Shown here: positions 60,735 to 64,000 of the stretch, piece by piece | Layout: every line of letters starts with the position of its first letter | Position numbering within the stretch: the first letter of the stretch is position 1 | NCBI RefSeq assembly: GCF_019279795.1 | Contig: NC_056733.1 | Location: forward strand, 1,118,552,907 to 1,118,616,906 | Direction: 5' to 3' | Source of the DNA: Protopterus annectens | Lineage: Eukaryota; Chordata; Ceratodontiformes; Protopteridae | Length of the DNA stretch: 64,000 nucleotides | The notes under the pieces: model-generated | The model's input: only the letters and a program-made list of their open reading frames with translations | What the model was told of the DNA's origin: nothing | Database searches by the model: none | Program-made: the position numbers and the translations under genes

Positions 60735-63150
60735 ATGTCGGATAAGACAGGTACCTCTAGCTTTAAGCATTGCACTTCTTTTAAGGGCAAGTTACCTAAC
60801 AGTGACTTGCATGATGACTGTGTATACTGTTTGGGAGTGGCCCCCATGTGATATTTGTCAAAGTTTCAGCCAACGCACTCTTAATGAGCACAAAAATAAA
60901 CTTATTCTGAAGGGGTCACTCAAGTCTCCCTTCTCAGAGGCCATTTCTGTGATGGAGGTCTCAACCCCTCCTTCTAAGGACAAAAAGAGATCCCATTCTC
61001 TTCCTTCTTCACCATCGGGTGATCAGAGCTTATCGTCAGAGCATAAATCTGCCTCTTCGGCTCTGCCTTCCTTGGCTCCAACCATTGCAAAACCTTCGAT
61101 ACTGACGCCTGTACTGGTACAGACCCAGCCTCTGGCACCGATCATAGATCTTGCTACAGCGACTTCAGCACCTGTAGCTACTTTGGCTCAGGGCACACCT
61201 TTGACTTCAGTTTCCATTTTGGAACCGACCGTCTTGGCTCCAAGTGCCACTTCGGCACCGAGCATTGTACCAACCACTCTGGATCTGACCCCTTTGCTTC
61301 CAGTCTCGAAACTAGAGACTTCAGTGCCGGCAGACCTTGCACCATGGACCCGATACTCTCCCTCAGTAGACCCATTTCTGGGCAAAGTGTACAGTCTATT
61401 TCTCGAACGTCCTGACTCCCCATCTGGCGTATCCACTAGATCCACCAGCAGCCTTTCGTAACATGACGTGGTCTGTCTTCTGGAACAGCTGTTGTTAGCC
61501 AAGGGGATTCCATCACTCTCTAAAACACATCCACCTGCTGGACTTGGGTTGCCTTATCCACAGACTCCATCTTACACTCCTCCTTCGGGCATCTTGGTTC
61601 CGAAGCCTTCTGTTCTGACATCCTTCTTGGAACCCACCACCTCTGTGTCTATGGTGCACCTCATTCCAGCTCCGAGTTTGTCCCTTTGGTCTTCGGTTAA
61701 TGCTGAACCGGTCCTTCCTCCGTCTGGGGATTGGGGGATGGGCGCGTCAGCCCAGGGAATGATGCCGACTTTCTCCTCGGTTCCCTGCTAGGCGCCAATG
61801 GCTGCGTCAGCACCAGTCTTGCTAGAGGCTCCACCCGTGGGGGTGGGTCTGTCGAAGTGGGATGTGACCCCAGTACCGAGGTTGTCTTTCTCGGTTCTGG
61901 GCTCCCATCCCTCTTCGGGTGGGCCTGCCTTCCGTGCAATGGAGAGGGCTCTTGCTTCTGGAAGCACTCCTATGATGTCGGAACCCCAGTTTTCACCCCC
62001 TGACCTGCAGCTTTCACAGATCACCCCCCCCCCCAGGACACCGGGCAGAGAAGCTGCAGGACATCCCTGTTCAGGGCACCCACTCTTCTGAGTCCTCCTC
62101 AGACACCCCTCTGAGGAGCCCCCTCAAAAGAAAATGTGCAAGAGGAAACACGTGGACTCGCCTGAGGAGTCCTTAATGAAAGACACGAATTATGCTGATG
62201 GTGAAGGATCCCCACGGTCACCTCCTGATGATGTCTCCTTTAGAGACATCCTGGAAATGTTAAAACAGAGAGGTGACTGGAAACCGTCCAACCCTTTGTC
62301 TGAGGAGTCCATGTTCCTGCAGGCTTTTCGTGCCCAGCCATCTACCTCTTGGGTGACCCTACCTGCCGACAAACTCGTCCAGCTCGTCTTGAAGCGTGCA
62401 TGGAAGAACCCTGACTCTATTGAGTCGATCTCCCATAGACCAGACAAAATTCTGTCCCCTCCTGTTGACAATCCACACTGGTCCAAATGGTTACCAGTTG
62501 ATGCTACGGTGGTGACGGTGGCCACGAAAAAGGACTTGGCTGAGAAAAGTCTCGCCGTCCACTTGTGCAACAGGGAGTCCCCGGTGGTGGACAGACTTGG
62601 GAAGTGTGTTTTTGCATCAGGGACCTTTGTTATACGGTCCCTGAATTATTTGGCACATTTTACAAGGCTCCAGAGGGAGTTGATCTCTGAACTCTCTGGC
62701 ACATTTGCAGGGCAGTTGTCTGACGAGGTCAGGGTCAAGGTGGGCTCATAGCTAGCAACCCTGGAATCAATATCCAACTCGTCCATGAGGTTGCTCTCAC
62801 ACGTGACCAAAGGGGTGGCTAGAGCAGTGGGTTCGGGGATTGTTATGAGACATCATGCCTGGATGCGCCTCTGTGACCTCATGGATCCCTTCAAGTCTTT
62901 CTTTCTGAATGCTCCCATCAAAGCTTCATCCCTCTTCAGCTCCAAAGTGAAGGACATGCTAGCCAGGTGCGAGCAAGATGGAAAAACCCTGTCTGCCATA
63001 GGCCTATGGTTTTCCATCCCTCAACGTACCTTTTCCAGGAATCAGAGGAGTGGGAAAATGTGACATAAGAAATCTAAGGGTCCTTTCCATTCCAAACATG
63101 ATGATGATACTCCCAGAGGCAGAGGGGATAACAATTCTGGAAGACGCCCC
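60735..63150 (+). pseudogene. DIRS-A3 Gag-like ORF1, broken
   Basis: ATG at 60735 (MSDKTGTSSFKHC), then CVYCLG near 60819 and a stop. EHKNKLILKGSLKSPFSEAI lies near 60886. A long Pro/Ser/Thr/Ala-rich middle shows SAPSIVPTTLDLTPLLPVSK. An eleven-C run lies at 62024-62034. From 62134 a 205-codon frame reads RSPPDDVSFRDILEMLKQRG, DRLGKCVFASGTFVIRSLNY and TRLQRELISELSG. Then IVMRHHAWMRLCDLMDPFKS lies near 62845. Stops occur near 60850, 61460 and 62750. Confidence 0.78.
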
Positions 63151-63379
63151 TATAGAGGCAGAGGGAGTTCTCACAGCCAAGGCCCCAGGGACTCTTTCTC
63201 TGGACAGCCTTATCAGCTCTCCTGAGGGGCGGCCCAATTGCTTACCTCTGGAAGCAGTCAGGGGTCATTTCTCCCTGCACCAAGCTGCCTGGCACTCTGT
63301 CACCACCGATCATTGGGTGCAGAAAATTATCACCAGAGGTTACACCATTCCCCTTTCTTGTCAACCAAAATTTCCAAAA

Positions 63380-64000
63380 TAACTTTGCGACATTCCACCC
63401 AGTGAAACGGAAGCAGCAGCTTCAGAGATTATAAAGCTGTCTTAAAAGAGTCATCCAACAGTCCCACCAGACCAGCGCAGATCTAAAATTTACTCGAGAT
63501 TCTTTTTGATGCCAAAAAAGACAGGGGCCTGGAGACCCATTTTGGATCTCAGCAGCTTAAACAAGTCTGTCACCCAAATCACATTCCGGATGGTCACGGT
63601 TCAGTCCATCTTTCCCTTTTTAAGAGAAGGCGATTGGATGTGCTCTATAGATCTCTGGGATGCATATTACCACATCAAGATGGACAAATGCTCCAGGAGT
63701 CTGCTTCACTTTTGGCTAGGAGCCAGTCATTACCAATTCCATGCTCTGTCGTTCGGTCTCTCTACAGCCCCCAGAGTGTTCACGAATTGCACGGCAGTAG
63801 TAACAGCTCATTTGTGACTAAAAGGATTTTGGGTGCTTCCATAGCTAGACGACTGGCTTCTCACTGCCCCCACCAAGGATCTTCTGGTAACTGCCCTACA
63901 ACATACTCTCTCTCTGGCAAAATTGTTGGGAATAATGATACAGTGGGAGAAATCAAATCTTATCCCTACACAACAAATAGAGTTCATTGAAGCAGTGTTC
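63380..64000 (+). pseudogene. DIRS-A3 reverse transcriptase, partial, YLDD lost to a stop
   Basis: MPKKTGAWRPILDLSSLNKS near 63509, CSIDLWDAYYHIKMD near 63640 (motif A) and LSFGLSTAPRVFTN near 63749 (motif B, F for P). An in-frame TGA follows VTAHL at about 63815. In motif C the tyrosine codon is TAG: the text reads P-stop-LDDWLL near 63840. The thumb wording QQIEFIEAVF ends at the window edge. Not functional. Confidence 0.82.

Larger units (their letters stand above)
60159..64000 (+). mobile_element. DIRS-like retrotransposon A3, open at window end
   Basis: A family A copy whose left repeat (gagtttggttccgagccctc, aactcttgagctaagtctc) begins with no gap after DIRS-B2. Gag and the first half of the reverse transcriptase are present; the rest lies beyond the window. 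Family wording (VDRLGKCVFASGTF, DAYYHIKMD) matches A1 and A2. Confidence 0.82.

Noticed and set aside
62190..62570. Minus-strand open frame in DIRS-A3
   Set aside because: It lies opposite a conserved Gag block and has no motif.
1..64000. Endogenous retrovirus or LTR retrotransposon
   Set aside because: No protease, integrase with HHCC/DDE, envelope or LTR pair was seen. The reverse transcriptases with RNase H here are linked to tyrosine recombinases and inverted repeats, that is DIRS elements.

Overview
The window is eukaryotic nuclear DNA, almost certainly intronic sequence from a jawed vertebrate with a very large genome. One host exon is visible: 34771-34985 on the + strand, flanked by AG and GTAAGT splice sites. 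It encodes 71 codons of an exportin-7/RANBP17-type nuclear transport receptor, and the wording fits RANBP17 best. Nearly everything else is old transposable-element DNA. The mix is DIRS-like tyrosine-recombinase retrotransposons, a Penelope-like element with a GIY-YIG domain, L1-type, RTE-type and CR1/L2-type LINEs, tRNA-derived SINEs and foldback elements. It suggests a lungfish, with a salamander or caecilian as the alternative; this is an inference from element content only.

Layout. 1-2346: 3' remnants of a DIRS element (B0). 2347-8880: an antisense RTE-type LINE split by a Penelope-like element (2702-6337) with a 13-bp target duplication. 9225-9395: a decayed antisense SINE. 9461-16063: DIRS-A1, with a SINE (9668-9920) in its leader. 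16258-17395: CR1/L2-like LINE. 17850-21640: antisense L1-I, interrupted by palindromic element Pal-1 (19715-20224). 21846-22411: palindromic element Pal-2 between two TA runs. 23460-34300: antisense L1-II, split between ORF1 and ORF2 by DIRS-A2 (25412-31657). 34500-34655: a Penelope 3' remnant just upstream of the RANBP17 exon. 35377-40925: DIRS-B1, the best preserved DIRS copy. 41139-41535: palindromic element Pal-3 with a 6-bp target duplication. 43370-47808: sense L1-III with a CR1/L2-like LINE nested inside. 48200-52975: LINE tails, a GT microsatellite and a third CR1/L2-like copy. 54130-54611: a LINE endonuclease piece cut by DIRS-B2 (54612-60158), which directly abuts DIRS-A3 (60159 to window end).

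How the parts work together. Each DIRS copy codes, in order, for a Cys/His-rich Gag, a reverse transcriptase with a YLDD motif, RNase H, a methyltransferase-like segment and a tyrosine recombinase, between inverted terminal repeats. An internal complementary region repeats both termini joined head to tail, and this lets the ends be placed to within a few bases. All copies carry stops, frameshifts or lost catalytic residues, so none looks autonomous. The LINEs are likewise broken.

The most interesting structure is a set of three palindromic elements (Pal-1, Pal-2, Pal-3). Their outer arms differ, but they share a GC-rich core of about 80 bp holding three or four G runs and, in two of them, a G6/C6 hairpin. 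I do not recognise this family.
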